Part shown: positions 47,517 through 56,729 of the stretch, piece after piece
How positions within the stretch are numbered: the first letter of the stretch is position 1
Layout of the letters: each line of letters begins with the position of its first letter
NCBI GenBank assembly: GCA_019239775.1
Contig: JAFAZN010000023.1
Location: forward strand, 1-58,919
Direction: 5' to 3'
Length of the DNA stretch: 58,919 nucleotides
From: Chloroflexota bacterium
GTDB taxonomy: Bacteria; Chloroflexota; UBA6077; CF-72
Position numbers and translations under genes: made by a program
Notes under the pieces: generated by a model
Told to the model about the DNA's origin: nothing
Seen by the model: only the letters and a program-made list of their open reading frames with translations
Databases searched by the model: none

Positions 47517-47819
47517 ATGCCTCCCGTTGAACGAGCGCCAGGCGGCACCAGTCTCATTGACGTCCTCGACCGCGTCCTGGACAAGGGCATCGTGATCGAT
47601 GCGTGGGTCCGCGTTTCGCTCGTCGGCATCGATCTGATTACCGTGGAAGCCCGCGTCGTGGTCGCCTCCATTGACACCTACCTGCGTTACGCTGAAGCTA
47701 TGGGGATCACGGCACCGGTCGCTCGCCCACCCGCGCTCGGCACAACTCGCGAGGAGCTGCTGCCCGGCGAAGTTACGACCGAACGGACCGTAGAACGCAC
47801 GGTGGAGCGCGGCCCCTAA
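47517..47819 (+). CDS. gvpA: Gas vesicle structural protein GvpA
   Basis: 100 residues. Core [20 protein letters not shown] then [20 protein letters not shown] and [12 protein letters not shown] is nearly canonical GvpA, the main rib protein. Unlike most GvpA it has about 25 extra C-terminal residues with a repeated [11 protein letters not shown] segment. ATG with GAGGTG upstream. It is the last gvp gene, although gvpA usually leads gas vesicle operons. Confidence 0.95.
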   Translation: MPPVERAPGGTSLIDVLDRVLDKGIVIDAWVRVSLVGIDLITVEARVVVASIDTYLRYAEAMGITAPVARPPALGTTREELLPGEVTTERTVERTVERGP

Positions 47820-47871
47820 CACATCGACGGTCAAGTTGAGCTAGATCACGCACGAGAACAGAGGAGGCACC

Positions 47872-50019
47872 TTGGCCGCCGCAACTGAACTTCGCGGGTC
47901 CGCACCGCAAACAACCACGGGGCAGGCGGGCCAGTTGCCGCCGGCGCCCCAGTCAGTCCAGAGCGCAGTCGTCCAACTGGTCGATCCGCGCGAGACGCTG
48001 CTGCCAATGCTGGAGGGGCTTTCTAGAGCCCTCGGCTACCGCCGCGCCGCTGTGGCACTCTATGATCCCGCCCGCGCTGCGCTGCGTGGCACGGTTGGGC
48101 TCAATGTGCCGGATGCGCTGGCGGAGTCGATCGAGATCCCGCTCGATGAGGCCGAGAACCCGATGGTGATGGCCCTGCGCGAAGGCGTCCCCCTGCGTGT
48201 AGACGATACGCGCCTCGCGCATCTGCGCGAGGATGCGATGAGCCTGCTGCTCGAGATGGAGTTCACCTCGTTTGCGGTGGTGCCGCTGCCCAGCGAATCG
48301 GCTCAATTCGGCCTGGCCAGCTTCCAGGGGCGCGACGTCCCGTCCGTGGGCGTAGTCATCCTCAGCAAGAACGAGACGATCACTGATGCCGATCTCGAAC
48401 GTCTTATGCCGTTCGCGGCTCAGGCGGGCTCGGCGCTGGTGCGAGCCAGCGACGTCGAGCGACTGCGTGACTCGAGCGAACAGCACGCTATGCAGAAGGA
48501 ATGGCTGTTCTGGATGGTCAACAGCGTCAGCGATCCAGTCATCCTGACTGACGCAAACAACGACATCATCCTGCAGAACGTCCGCGCTGAGTCGCTGTTC
48601 AAGGCCAATCCCGACGATAGCCCGGGCAAAAGCCGCGCCATCTGGATGAACAACTTCCTGTTCACCGCCGCGCTCAGCACCAGTGTCCTGGGTCAGAACA
48701 CCGCCGGCCGCGCTACCACCGACCTCACCCTCGTCGATCCCATTGAGGGCACCGAGCTGCTGTTCGAGATGCGCATCCTGCCCGCGACCAACTACTTCAA
48801 TGGTGCCCGCGGAACCGTGGCAGTGCTCACCAATATCACTGACCTGCGTCACGCTACCGAACAGGTCACCCAGAACGTCCACCTTCTGCAGAGCGCCGAG
48901 GACGAGATTCGACAGGAACGCGACCGGCTCAACCTGGTTCTGCGCAGCGTGCCCAACCCAATCATCCTGCTGGACATGTCCAACGAGCCGATCTTGATGA
49001 ATCACGAGGCGCTACGGCTGTTTCAGGCGTCGCCAATCGACACGAACCGCAGCCGACGCGCCCAGGTTTGTGTCACCAACGAGGCCAAGTTCACCTCGTT
49101 CATCTCACAGCTGCGGTTGGATCCGGCGCAGGGCATGAGCAGTGAGCTGGTACTTACCGACCCTGATTCGCGTGAGCAACTGACGATGTCCGTGACGTCC
49201 ACCGAAGTGCGGGATGACGTGGGCGCGGTAGTCGCGACCGTCTCGGTCATGCAGGACGTTTCGCGGCTCCGCGAATTGGAACGACGTCGGATGGAGCAGA
49301 TCCTGTTCGACTCCGAGAAACTTGCGGCGACCGGTCGTCTGGCGGCCTCGATTGCGCACGAGATCAATAACCCTCTCGAAGCCATCAAAAACGCCCTGTA
49401 CTTGCTGACCAACAAAACCCACAGCGATGACCCCAACGCCAAGTTCCTGCAGATCGCGACCAAAGAAACGGATCGCGTCTCGCGCATCCTGCGGCAGATG
49501 TTGGGCTTCTACCGACCGCCCAAGATGGAGCCGACCGACATTAACCGGCTCATTGAAGAATCCGAAGGTCTGATCGAGAAGCATCTGCGACAGAATCGGA
49601 TCAAGTTGGAAAACGACCTCGATGCACGCCTGCCAGCGGTGATCGCCTCGGCGGACCAGATAAAGCAGGTGCTCTTGAACCTGATGATGAACGCGCAACA
49701 AGCGATGCCCAGTGGCGGGACGATTTCCGTCTCGACACGGGTGTCGCACGGCGCAGATCCCGAGTTCTTGATGTCGGACTCGGTCCATATCCAGATTCGC
49801 GACACGGGCAACGGAATCGCCGAAGAGCATCTGCCACACATCTTCGAGCCGTTCTTCTCCACCAAGGATGAAAAGGGCACCGGCCTGGGCCTCTGGGTAT
49901 CCCAGGGCATCGTCCAGGCGCATGGTGGCTCGATCAAGCTCCGCAGTCGACAAGGTCGGGGCACAACGTTCAGCGTCGCGTTGCCGATCGGGGGACCGGC
50001 CGAGCATGGCGAGCGGTAG
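47872..50019 (+). CDS. Soluble sensor histidine kinase (GAF-PAS-PAS)
   Basis: 715 residues, no transmembrane helix. Order: Ala/Gln-rich N-terminus, GAF at about 35-190, two PAS domains at about 215-330 and 350-465, HisKA with His496 (SIAHEINNPLEAIKNAL), and HATPase with NLMMNAQQAMPSGG and DTGNGIAEEHLPHIFEPFFS. It should sense a cytoplasmic signal such as redox or gas; no haem or flavin ligand can be assigned. TTG start with GGAGG. Overlaps the next kinase by 14 bp, so the two form a pair. Proximity to gvpA suggests control of gas vesicles, which is inference. Confidence 0.85.
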   Translation: MAAATELRGSAPQTTTGQAGQLPPAPQSVQSAVVQLVDPRETLLPMLEGLSRALGYRRAAVALYDPARAALRGTVGLNVPDALAESIEIPLDEAENPMVMALREGVPLRVDDTRLAHLREDAMSLLLEMEFTSFAVVPLPSESAQFGLASFQGRDVPSVGVVILSKNETITDADLERLMPFAAQAGSALVRASDVERLRDSSEQHAMQKEWLFWMVNSVSDPVILTDANNDIILQNVRAESLFKANPDDSPGKSRAIWMNNFLFTAALSTSVLGQNTAGRATTDLTLVDPIEGTELLFEMRILPATNYFNGARGTVAVLTNITDLRHATEQVTQNVHLLQSAEDEIRQERDRLNLVLRSVPNPIILLDMSNEPILMNHEALRLFQASPIDTNRSRRAQVCVTNEAKFTSFISQLRLDPAQGMSSELVLTDPDSREQLTMSVTSTEVRDDVGAVVATVSVMQDVSRLRELERRRMEQILFDSEKLAATGRLAASIAHEINNPLEAIKNALYLLTNKTHSDDPNAKFLQIATKETDRVSRILRQMLGFYRPPKMEPTDINRLIEESEGLIEKHLRQNRIKLENDLDARLPAVIASADQIKQVLLNLMMNAQQAMPSGGTISVSTRVSHGADPEFLMSDSVHIQIRDTGNGIAEEHLPHIFEPFFSTKDEKGTGLGLWVSQGIVQAHGGSIKLRSRQGRGTTFSVALPIGGPAEHGER

Positions 50020-51310
50020 CCTGCTGGTCGTCGACGATGAAGAGAGCGTCGCCGTCACGATGGGCGCCATCCTGGAAATGGATGGCTACCAGGTAGCGAT
50101 CTCGACCAGCGGCGCCGACGCTCTGCGCCGACTCCACGAATCCACCTTCGACCTGGTCCTGACGGACCTGCGCCTGGACGATACCGACGGCCTCAACATC
50201 GTCAGCGAGGTATGCCGCCTTCACCCCGACGCCGTCTCGATCATTCTGACCGGCTATGCCTCACTCGAATCGGCCATCAAAGCGTTGCGCGAGGGCGCTT
50301 ACGACTACTTGATCAAGCCCTGCGACGTGGAAGAGCTGCGCGCCGTCGTCGCACGTGGCATCGAGCGGCGCCAGCTTGGCGTGCAATTGAAGGAACGGCT
50401 GGTCGAGCTGGAAGACGCCAATACCACCATCCGCGAGTTGAACGCGACCTTGCAGCAGCGCGTTGACGAAGCGACGGCAGAGCTGCAGCAGATGTACGAC
50501 CAGGCCCAGGAAAACGTCGAGCAGCTGCAACAGTTGGACCGGTTGAAGTCGCGCTTCCTGTCGATGGCGTCGCACGAGCTGAAGACGCCACTGACGTCGA
50601 TCTCTGGCCTTTCACAGGTTTTGCTTCGACGCATGCGACGGCGATTGGACCAGGGGTGGCCCACGGAGGCCGAGTGGCTCGAAGAGCAGCGCGGCCACGT
50701 CGACCGCCTGGAACTGCTGAACTCACAGACTTCCCGCCTGGGTCGGTTGATTGACGAGTTGCTCGATGTCTCGCGCATCGAATCGGGCAAGCTGGACTTC
50801 CGCATGGAGCCGCTCGATCTTTCGGTGCTGATCTCCGAGGTGGCCGAACGCCTGCAGCTGACCACGACGCTGCACACGATTGAGGTCGACGTCGACGGTT
50901 TTGCGGGTACCGACCTGGTCGCGGACCGCGATCACCTGGAGCAGGTGCTCGACAACCTGGTCTCGAACGCGATCAAGTTCTCACCGGAGGGTGGCACCAT
51001 TCGCGTCTCGCTGCGCTCATCGCCTGATTCCGTGGTGATGAGCGTGCAAGATTCGGGTGTGGGGATCCCGCGGAACCAACTGGACTCGATCTTCGGCCTC
51101 TTCTATCAGGCCGAAGACCCGGTCTCGCGCAAAAACGGAGGGATGGGCCTGGGTCTCTACATCAGCCGCGAGATCGTCACCCGCCTCGGCGGCCGCATCT
51201 GGGCTGAAAGCAAGCCGAGGCAAGGCAGCACCTTCAACGTGGCCCTCCCCCGCACGCCCGCCACAGCACGCCGCAGCCCGCGCCAGCGGGTTAGCCGCCC
51301 TGGGGGTTGA
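50006..51310 (+). CDS. Response-regulator/histidine kinase hybrid
   Basis: 434 residues: receiver at about 5-120 with Asp10/Asp11 and Asp54 (LVLTDLRLDDTDG), a coiled coil at about 135-185 (EDANTTIRELNATLQQRVDE), HisKA with His190 (SMASHELKTPLTSISGL) and HATPase ending VALPRTPATA. A receiver placed before its kinase domain suggests the upstream kinase phosphorylates it and that it then signals onward. ATG at 50006 overlaps the previous stop. Convergent 20-bp overlap with the next gene on the minus strand. Confidence 0.86.
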   Translation: MASGSLLVVDDEESVAVTMGAILEMDGYQVAISTSGADALRRLHESTFDLVLTDLRLDDTDGLNIVSEVCRLHPDAVSIILTGYASLESAIKALREGAYDYLIKPCDVEELRAVVARGIERRQLGVQLKERLVELEDANTTIRELNATLQQRVDEATAELQQMYDQAQENVEQLQQLDRLKSRFLSMASHELKTPLTSISGLSQVLLRRMRRRLDQGWPTEAEWLEEQRGHVDRLELLNSQTSRLGRLIDELLDVSRIESGKLDFRMEPLDLSVLISEVAERLQLTTTLHTIEVDVDGFAGTDLVADRDHLEQVLDNLVSNAIKFSPEGGTIRVSLRSSPDSVVMSVQDSGVGIPRNQLDSIFGLFYQAEDPVSRKNGGMGLGLYISREIVTRLGGRIWAESKPRQGSTFNVALPRTPATARRSPRQRVSRPGG

Positions 51311-53111
51311 CGACCTGCACCTGGCCGAGGATCAGGTGATCGGCGCCGCCGTCGATGTGTGAGCGGCGGTCGCCGTCGTACATGCCGATTTCCAGCGTGT
51401 AACTGCCGGGCGGCAGATTCTCTGGGATGGCGATGCCGTAGTTGTCCTGAATCTGCTCGCCACGCTGCCACGAGGTCGTCGGGCGGAGGTTATCGGCAGG
51501 CTCGGCGTCGCGCTGGGCGACCACCAGCGAGTTCGCATCCAGCAGGTGCGTGAACACTTTCCAGTGGTCAGGCGTCGGACCACCAGCAGCGCGCCACACC
51601 AGCGTAAGGTCCAATGTGTCCCCCGGGCGCAACGTGCGGGTGCCAATGCGGTAGCCGTCCAGCACGACGCCGTTGTCGAGCGCGGCGTCAACCTTCTCCA
51701 TTGAGGCCGACGTCGGCGTGAGCCCGATCAGTTCTAGCTGGACCGAGCCATACCATTGGTGCGTCGCCTGAAAGCCATTTTCTGCCAGCCAGTTGGCAAT
51801 CACGCCGTGCGGATCTGCCTCCGTCATGGCCCATGCCACCAACCAGACGCGCTGGTATTGCGCACGAATAGCTTCCAACCGCGCAACCGCGTCACTGGCA
51901 TCGATGGGCCGCTGCGCAGGCAGGCCAATCGTGGGCAGATCGCCGTGGTAGTAGTAGTTGAAGATTTCGGTCTGATTGGGCGCCACCAGCACGACCGCAT
52001 CGCCGGGCTGTGCACCTCGCTCAATGTCCAGGACCAGGTCGCGATAGTCGTCGCGCGCGAGGCTAGGATCGAAGTACTGCGCGCGCAGCCCGAGGACGGC
52101 GGGCACCAGAGCGGCCGCCGTGGCAACAGGCACCAAGGCCGGCCAGTGAACGAGCCGGACCAGGCCAAGCGCGCTCAGCAGCAGCAGCCCAGGGAGTCCC
52201 ACGACCAGGTAGCGGATCTCGAACAGACCCGAGCGAAAACCCAGGGCGATGACGAGGCCTAGCGGGAACAGCCACAGTAGGGCCAACAACGTCACGTTCT
52301 CTGCGGACCGTTTGTCGCGCCAGAAGAGGGAGGACGCGCAGCCGATGGCAGCCAACAGGACCAGGGCAGCTCCCGCCCACAGGAATGTGTCGCCCTGCGC
52401 CACGCCGCCGGCGTATGCCGTGAGCGTGTCCACCGTGAGACCGACGGCGGTGCGAGGGCTGGTGTTCAGCGCGTGTGACTGCTGGTCGATGAAGGTCGGC
52501 AGCCAGGGCAGAAACGCCAAAGCGATGGCTGCATTTGCGCCAAGCCAGATCAGCCATTCGCGCTTCGAGCGCTCGCGCCACCAGATGAGCGCGTGAACGT
52601 TCAGTGCGCCGAGGACCGCGATGCCCAGGTACTGGGAGTACAGCGTGAGCGCTCCTGCCACCGCGTAGAGCCAGTACGAGCGGCGCGAGTACGCGTACGC
52701 GGCCAGCAGCGCAAGCGCCGTGACCTGCGCGTACATGCGCACTTCCTGCGAGTAGTACACGGCAAGCGGCGCCGCGGCGACCAGCACCGCCGCCACCGCA
52801 CCGACGACCGTGCCGAACAGCCGTCGGCCGATGAGGAACGTCAGCACGACCATCGCGACGCCCCAGACGGCCGAGAGCGAGCGCAATGCGAGCTCGGACG
52901 AGCCGAACGCCTCGCCCCAGACCTTGAGGGTCCAGTAGTACAGCGGCGGGTGCGTATCGAGCGCGGCGGCGCGGAGGATCTCAGGAAACGAGCGCATCAA
53001 CTGATGCGCGCTGATGCCCTCGTCGTACCACAGGCTCTGTGCGTCGATTCGGTACCAGCGCAGCGCCGCTGCCAACGCGGCCACACCGACCAGCGGGCCG
53101 TAGAAGCGCAC
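51291..53111 (-). CDS. GT39-like glycosyltransferase (PMT_2 type)
   Basis: About 606 residues: a membrane GT-C fold with outer-loop acidic motif SLWYDEGISAHQL, THPPLYYW, and PLAVYYSQEVRMYA, typical of the PMT_2/ArnT-like group, ten or more helices, and a long C-terminal beta-rich domain (ending VVNPQGG) that may bind glycans. GTG at 53111 lies 14 bp past the MFS stop; longer frames overlap that gene. Substrate unknown. Probably co-transcribed with the MFS gene. Confidence 0.82.
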   Translation of the reverse strand: MRFYGPLVGVAALAAALRWYRIDAQSLWYDEGISAHQLMRSFPEILRAAALDTHPPLYYWTLKVWGEAFGSSELALRSLSAVWGVAMVVLTFLIGRRLFGTVVGAVAAVLVAAAPLAVYYSQEVRMYAQVTALALLAAYAYSRRSYWLYAVAGALTLYSQYLGIAVLGALNVHALIWWRERSKREWLIWLGANAAIALAFLPWLPTFIDQQSHALNTSPRTAVGLTVDTLTAYAGGVAQGDTFLWAGAALVLLAAIGCASSLFWRDKRSAENVTLLALLWLFPLGLVIALGFRSGLFEIRYLVVGLPGLLLLSALGLVRLVHWPALVPVATAAALVPAVLGLRAQYFDPSLARDDYRDLVLDIERGAQPGDAVVLVAPNQTEIFNYYYHGDLPTIGLPAQRPIDASDAVARLEAIRAQYQRVWLVAWAMTEADPHGVIANWLAENGFQATHQWYGSVQLELIGLTPTSASMEKVDAALDNGVVLDGYRIGTRTLRPGDTLDLTLVWRAAGGPTPDHWKVFTHLLDANSLVVAQRDAEPADNLRPTTSWQRGEQIQDNYGIAIPENLPPGSYTLEIGMYDGDRRSHIDGGADHLILGQVQVVNPQGG

Positions 53112-53125
53112 GGCTAGAAGAGTAC

Positions 53126-54397
53126 TTACTGTGGCAACGCGGGCTGTAATACCAGTGGCGGCGCGGCCACTCGCCCACGCAGACCGAGGATCAGCCCCGA
53201 CGCGAGCAGGCACAGCAAGCCTGCCGTCAGAAAGGCAACCAGGTAATCGCCCAGGGCGGTGTGAACCGCGCCCGCGGCGTACGCCGCAAAGGAGCCGCCA
53301 AACTGGTGCGCCGCAAAGACCCAGCCGAACACGGGCCCCACGCGCTCCTTGCTGAAGCGGTCGCCCAGCAATCGGACCGTGGGCGGCACCGTGGCAACCC
53401 AGTCCAGGCCGTACAACACCACGAAGGCGGCCAGCGCTGGAACACCCATCGAATAGGCGGCTGGCAGGAACAGCAACGCAATGCCGCGGAAGGTGTAGTA
53501 CCAGACCAGCAGTTTGCGCGGATCGATGCGAGCTGTCAGCCAGCCGGACACCGTGGTGCCGACCAGGTCGAAGGCGCCCATCGCTGCCAGCATGCCGGCC
53601 GCCGTGACTTCATCAAAGCCGTGCTCGACTGAGGCAGGTATCAGGTGAACGGAGATCAAGCCCACCGTGGTTGCGCCACAAATCGCGAACGAGCCGGCCA
53701 GGAGCCAGAAGTCTCTGACCTTGGCGCACTGTATCAGCGTGTCCACCGCGAGCGCGAAAGGATTGCTCGTGACGGCTTCCGCTGGCGGCAGGGCCTCTAC
53801 ACCGCCGTACGGTTGGAGGCCCATATCTCGGGGATCGTCGCGCATGAACAGCGCCACGAGCAGGGCGACGACGAGCGCGACCACCGCGACGATGAGCACG
53901 GCGACACGCCAGCCTGCCGTTTCGACGAGGGCTGCTTGCTGAGGCAGGAAGATCAACTGACCAGTAGCGGCGCTTGCGGCAAAGATGCCGGTCACCAGCC
54001 CACGTCGCTTGACGAACCAGCGTGTGGCCACGGTGGCGCCGAGCACCAGGGCCATGGCGCCGGAGCCGAGGCCGACCAAAACGCCCCACAGGCCGACCAT
54101 CTGCCAGACCTGCTGCATGAACGTACTGACGCCGGTTGCAACGCTCAGCGTGAGAAGGGCGGCGAGCATCACACGCTTGAGCCCGAAACGAGTCATCAAG
54201 GCGCCGGCGAACGGACCGCACAGGCCGTACAGCAGCAGGTTCACGCTCAGCGCGAGGGAGACAGTGGCGCGGTCCCAGCCGAAGTCATGCTCGAGCGGCA
54301 GGATCATGACGGTGCTGGTGGCGCGAATGCCAGCTGAGCCGAGCAGTGCCAGAAAGGTGATCGCGGCGACGACCCAGGCGTAGTGAACGCGTAGCAC
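53126..54397 (-). CDS. MFS transporter, 12 helices
   Basis: 423 residues with the usual two six-helix halves. Motif A-like GALMTRFGLKRVML between helices 2 and 3 and WFVKRRGLVTGIFAASAATG in helix 4-5 resemble the OFA/monocarboxylate group. Substrate unknown. GTG start. Its upstream gap is shared with atpC. Confidence 0.87.
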   Translation of the reverse strand: MLRVHYAWVVAAITFLALLGSAGIRATSTVMILPLEHDFGWDRATVSLALSVNLLLYGLCGPFAGALMTRFGLKRVMLAALLTLSVATGVSTFMQQVWQMVGLWGVLVGLGSGAMALVLGATVATRWFVKRRGLVTGIFAASAATGQLIFLPQQAALVETAGWRVAVLIVAVVALVVALLVALFMRDDPRDMGLQPYGGVEALPPAEAVTSNPFALAVDTLIQCAKVRDFWLLAGSFAICGATTVGLISVHLIPASVEHGFDEVTAAGMLAAMGAFDLVGTTVSGWLTARIDPRKLLVWYYTFRGIALLFLPAAYSMGVPALAAFVVLYGLDWVATVPPTVRLLGDRFSKERVGPVFGWVFAAHQFGGSFAAYAAGAVHTALGDYLVAFLTAGLLCLLASGLILGLRGRVAAPPLVLQPALPQ

Positions 54398-54548
54398 TGG
54401 AGAACGGTAACCGCTCCGTGAGTGGCGCTATTCCCGAGCTACTCCAGCCCAACCGCCATGGGTAGCCAAAGTATGTGGCGCTCCGAACGGTCGAGACACG
54501 ACGTCAATCCGGTGTCGGTAAAAACCTTGGCATTGCTATGCTCTGTAC
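54398..54548. promoter_or_regulatory. Divergent region MFS / atpC with candidate atpC -10 box
   Basis: TATGCT at 54537-54542 lies 6 nt before the atpC GTG, which would place transcription start at or near the first base of the codon (leaderless mRNA). The MFS promoter on the minus strand is not obvious. An ACGGTAACCG palindrome occurs near 54410. Confidence 0.35.
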
Positions 54549-54992
54549 GTGCCGTTGCGCGTGCAGATCGTGACCGCCGAGCGTGAGGTGTTCTCCGAAG
54601 AGGCGGTGGATATGGTGGTGGCGCCCGGAGCAGAGGGAGTTGTCGGCATCCTGCCGCGGCATGCGCCGCTGCTGACGACGCTGCAGCCTGGCGTAGTGCG
54701 CATCAAGCACGGCGGTACCGAAGAGGCCATGTCGGTGGGCGGCGGCTTCTTGCAGGTTGCGCGTGACCAGGTGCTGATCCTGGCCGACACCGCCGAGCGC
54801 GCCGACGAGGTGGACGAAGCCCGCGCCGAGGAAGCGCGGCGCCGCGCCACTCAGACCCTGGCGGAGGCGGTGACCAGCGGTCAGCGGCTACAGGCCGAAG
54901 CTGCGCGCGTCGCACTGCGACGAGAAGAGGCGCGCATTCAAGTAGCCCGCCGCCGCCGCGGGCCAGAGCACAGCCGACCCGGGCCACCCTGA
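54549..54992 (+). CDS. atpC: ATP synthase subunit epsilon, separated from its operon
   Basis: 147 residues: N-terminal beta sandwich ([36 protein letters not shown]) and the C-terminal helical hairpin region ([16 protein letters not shown]), both present, then a basic/Pro tail. In most bacteria it follows atpD directly; here it is about 10.7 kb away. GTG start. It seems complete, so the holoenzyme may be intact. mreB follows 41 bp later. Confidence 0.94.
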   Translation: MPLRVQIVTAEREVFSEEAVDMVVAPGAEGVVGILPRHAPLLTTLQPGVVRIKHGGTEEAMSVGGGFLQVARDQVLILADTAERADEVDEARAEEARRRATQTLAEAVTSGQRLQAEAARVALRREEARIQVARRRRGPEHSRPGPP

Positions 54993-55010
54993 GCGCGGCT
55001 GCCGGTCAGG

Positions 55011-55016
55011 TACACT
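55011..55016 (+). promoter_or_regulatory. Candidate -10 box TACACT for mreB
   Basis: TACACT, 17 nt before the mreB GTG, in the 41-bp atpC-mreB gap. No -35 match. Confidence 0.45.
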
Positions 55017-55033
55017 CCCCGCCGGCTTTCGGC

Positions 55034-56041
55034 GTGGTCTTCTCCAAGTACATCGGCATCGATCTTGGCACCGCCAACGTCCTGGTTTATGTCAAGGGCC
55101 GCGGCATTGTGCTCAACGAGCCGTCGGTCGTTGCCTACTCCGCGAACAACAATCAGGTCGTCGCGGTCGGGCAGCATGCCCGCCAGATGCTCGGCCGAAC
55201 GCCGGGGCGCATCATCGTCTCGCGTCCGATGCGCGATGGTGTTATCGCGGACTATCTCGTCACCGAGGCCATGCTGCGCTACTTCATCGGCAAGGTCGTC
55301 GGAAAGTACTCGCTGTTCAGGCCAGTCGTGATGGTGTGCATCCCGGCGGGCGTCACCAATGTCGAGTCCCGAGCCGTGCTGGACGCCACGATTCAGGCAG
55401 GCGCCAAGGAGGCGCACCTGATCGCCGAGCCGTTGGCCGCTGCCATCGGGGCCAACGTGCCGATCTCCAGCCCAAGCGGGAACATGATCGTCGACATCGG
55501 CGGCGGGACTTCCGAGGCCGCGGTTATCTCGCTCAACGACATCGTGGTCAGCAAGTCGCTGCGCATCGGCGGCAACAAGATCGACGAGATGATCCAGACC
55601 TACGTGCGGCGCAAATACAACCTGGTCATTGGCGATCGCACCGCCGAAGAGATCAAGTGGGCCATCGGCTCCGCGCTGCCCCTGGATCGCGAGCTGGAAG
55701 TGGAGATCCGCGGGCGCGACACGATCGATGGCCTGCCGAAAACGCGCCTGATGAACTCGTCCGAGGTGATCGAGGCAATCTCGGAGGCCCTGGTTCAGAT
55801 TGTCACCAGCGTGAAGGCGGTCCTGGAGGACACCCCGCCAGAGTTGGCAGCCGACGTAGCCGACAAGGGCATGATCCTCACCGGCGGCGGCGCGCTGCTG
55901 CGCAATCTGGACAAGCTGCTCAGCGTCGAAACCGGCGTGCCGGCCTATGTCGCGGAAGACCCGCTCACGTGCGTTGCCATAGGCGCAGGCCGCGCCCTGG
56001 AACACTTCGCGATCTTCCGCGACTCGCTGACGCCCGTCTGA
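55034..56041 (+). CDS. mreB: Rod-shape protein MreB
   Basis: Bacterial actin, 335 residues. Phosphate-1 [14 protein letters not shown], the [15 protein letters not shown] segment, [13 protein letters not shown], phosphate-2 [15 protein letters not shown] and the [14 protein letters not shown] adenosine motif are all present. GTG start. No mreC or mreD follows; a convergent terminator-like repeat is downstream. Confidence 0.96.
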   Translation: MVFSKYIGIDLGTANVLVYVKGRGIVLNEPSVVAYSANNNQVVAVGQHARQMLGRTPGRIIVSRPMRDGVIADYLVTEAMLRYFIGKVVGKYSLFRPVVMVCIPAGVTNVESRAVLDATIQAGAKEAHLIAEPLAAAIGANVPISSPSGNMIVDIGGGTSEAAVISLNDIVVSKSLRIGGNKIDEMIQTYVRRKYNLVIGDRTAEEIKWAIGSALPLDRELEVEIRGRDTIDGLPKTRLMNSSEVIEAISEALVQIVTSVKAVLEDTPPELAADVADKGMILTGGGALLRNLDKLLSVETGVPAYVAEDPLTCVAIGAGRALEHFAIFRDSLTPV

Positions 56042-56172
56042 CTCGCCTCCGAGAGCGCTTCGGCTGCACTCCGAGTCCGTCAATGGTTTGCGGCTGACCG
56101 GCGCCCGGCGGTCGCAGGCGAAGCTACCGCGCACTAAACGTGTGAGTACGAACCGTGGTGCGCGGGGCGCGT
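56042..56172. other. Gap between mreB and the convergent secreted protein gene
   Basis: Contains inverted arms CCGCGCAC (56127-56134) and GTGCGCGG (56158-56165) with a 23-nt loop; no T-run. May be a weak bidirectional stop. No gene seen. Confidence 0.35.
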
Positions 56173-56727
56173 TTAGCCGCCTGTGTCGGTGGCGGCGGGC
56201 TCGGGCGTGACCTCAGGTGTTGGTGTGGGTGGCGGAGGAGGAACGGGCGTGGCCGTGGGTGGCGGAAGTGTTGGCGCAGCGGTTGGCGTCAGCGTAGGCT
56301 GCACCGCCGCGGGCGCGGGCGCTGGTGGCGGACCGCTGTCGAGGCCACCGCAGCCACCGACGCCACCGCCCAGGTCCAGGATGCCGATATCGATCGTGAC
56401 GCCACCCTCAACTGGCACGTATTGCCGACTGGTGGTGCTCCCATCGTCGGCGGACGCGATCACGGTGTAGGTGCCTGCCGCGACGTTCAACGCGAACTGA
56501 CCGTTGGAATCGGTGGTGGCGAGTTTGGCCGGGCCGCCGTCGATCCCCACGGATACGCCCGGGGCCGGCGTTTCATTCGCGCCGTTGCAACGATCTACTT
56601 CTCCAAGGACGACGCCGGCTGGCTGTGCCTGCTGGCCTTGTTGCGCGTAAGCGACGCCAAACAGGGTCAGACTCAGACCGAGCGCTATCGCTGCGCCTCC
56701 GGCACGATAGCTGCGAACTACAAACAT
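56173..56727 (-). CDS. Secreted carboxypeptidase-regulatory-like domain protein, Thr/Pro-rich tail
   Basis: 184 residues: signal peptide (GAAIALGLSLTLFGVAYAQQ), then a CarboxypepD_reg/CNA-B-like beta-sandwich (VSVGIDGGPAKLATTDSNGQ, FALNVAAGTYTVIASA), a Gly/Cys stretch, and a Pro/Thr-rich C-terminal tail. No anchor motif. Two bp after the menG-type stop; its AGGAG sits in that gene's end. Function unknown. Confidence 0.8.
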   Translation of the reverse strand: MFVVRSYRAGGAAIALGLSLTLFGVAYAQQGQQAQPAGVVLGEVDRCNGANETPAPGVSVGIDGGPAKLATTDSNGQFALNVAAGTYTVIASADDGSTTSRQYVPVEGGVTIDIGILDLGGGVGGCGGLDSGPPPAPAPAAVQPTLTPTAAPTLPPPTATPVPPPPPTPTPEVTPEPAATDTGG

Positions 56728-56729
56728 TG

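Noticed and set aside
53112-53213. Longer start for the GT39-like gene
   Set aside because: It would overlap the MFS gene by about 88 bp with no conserved residues; GTG at 53111 begins before the first helix.
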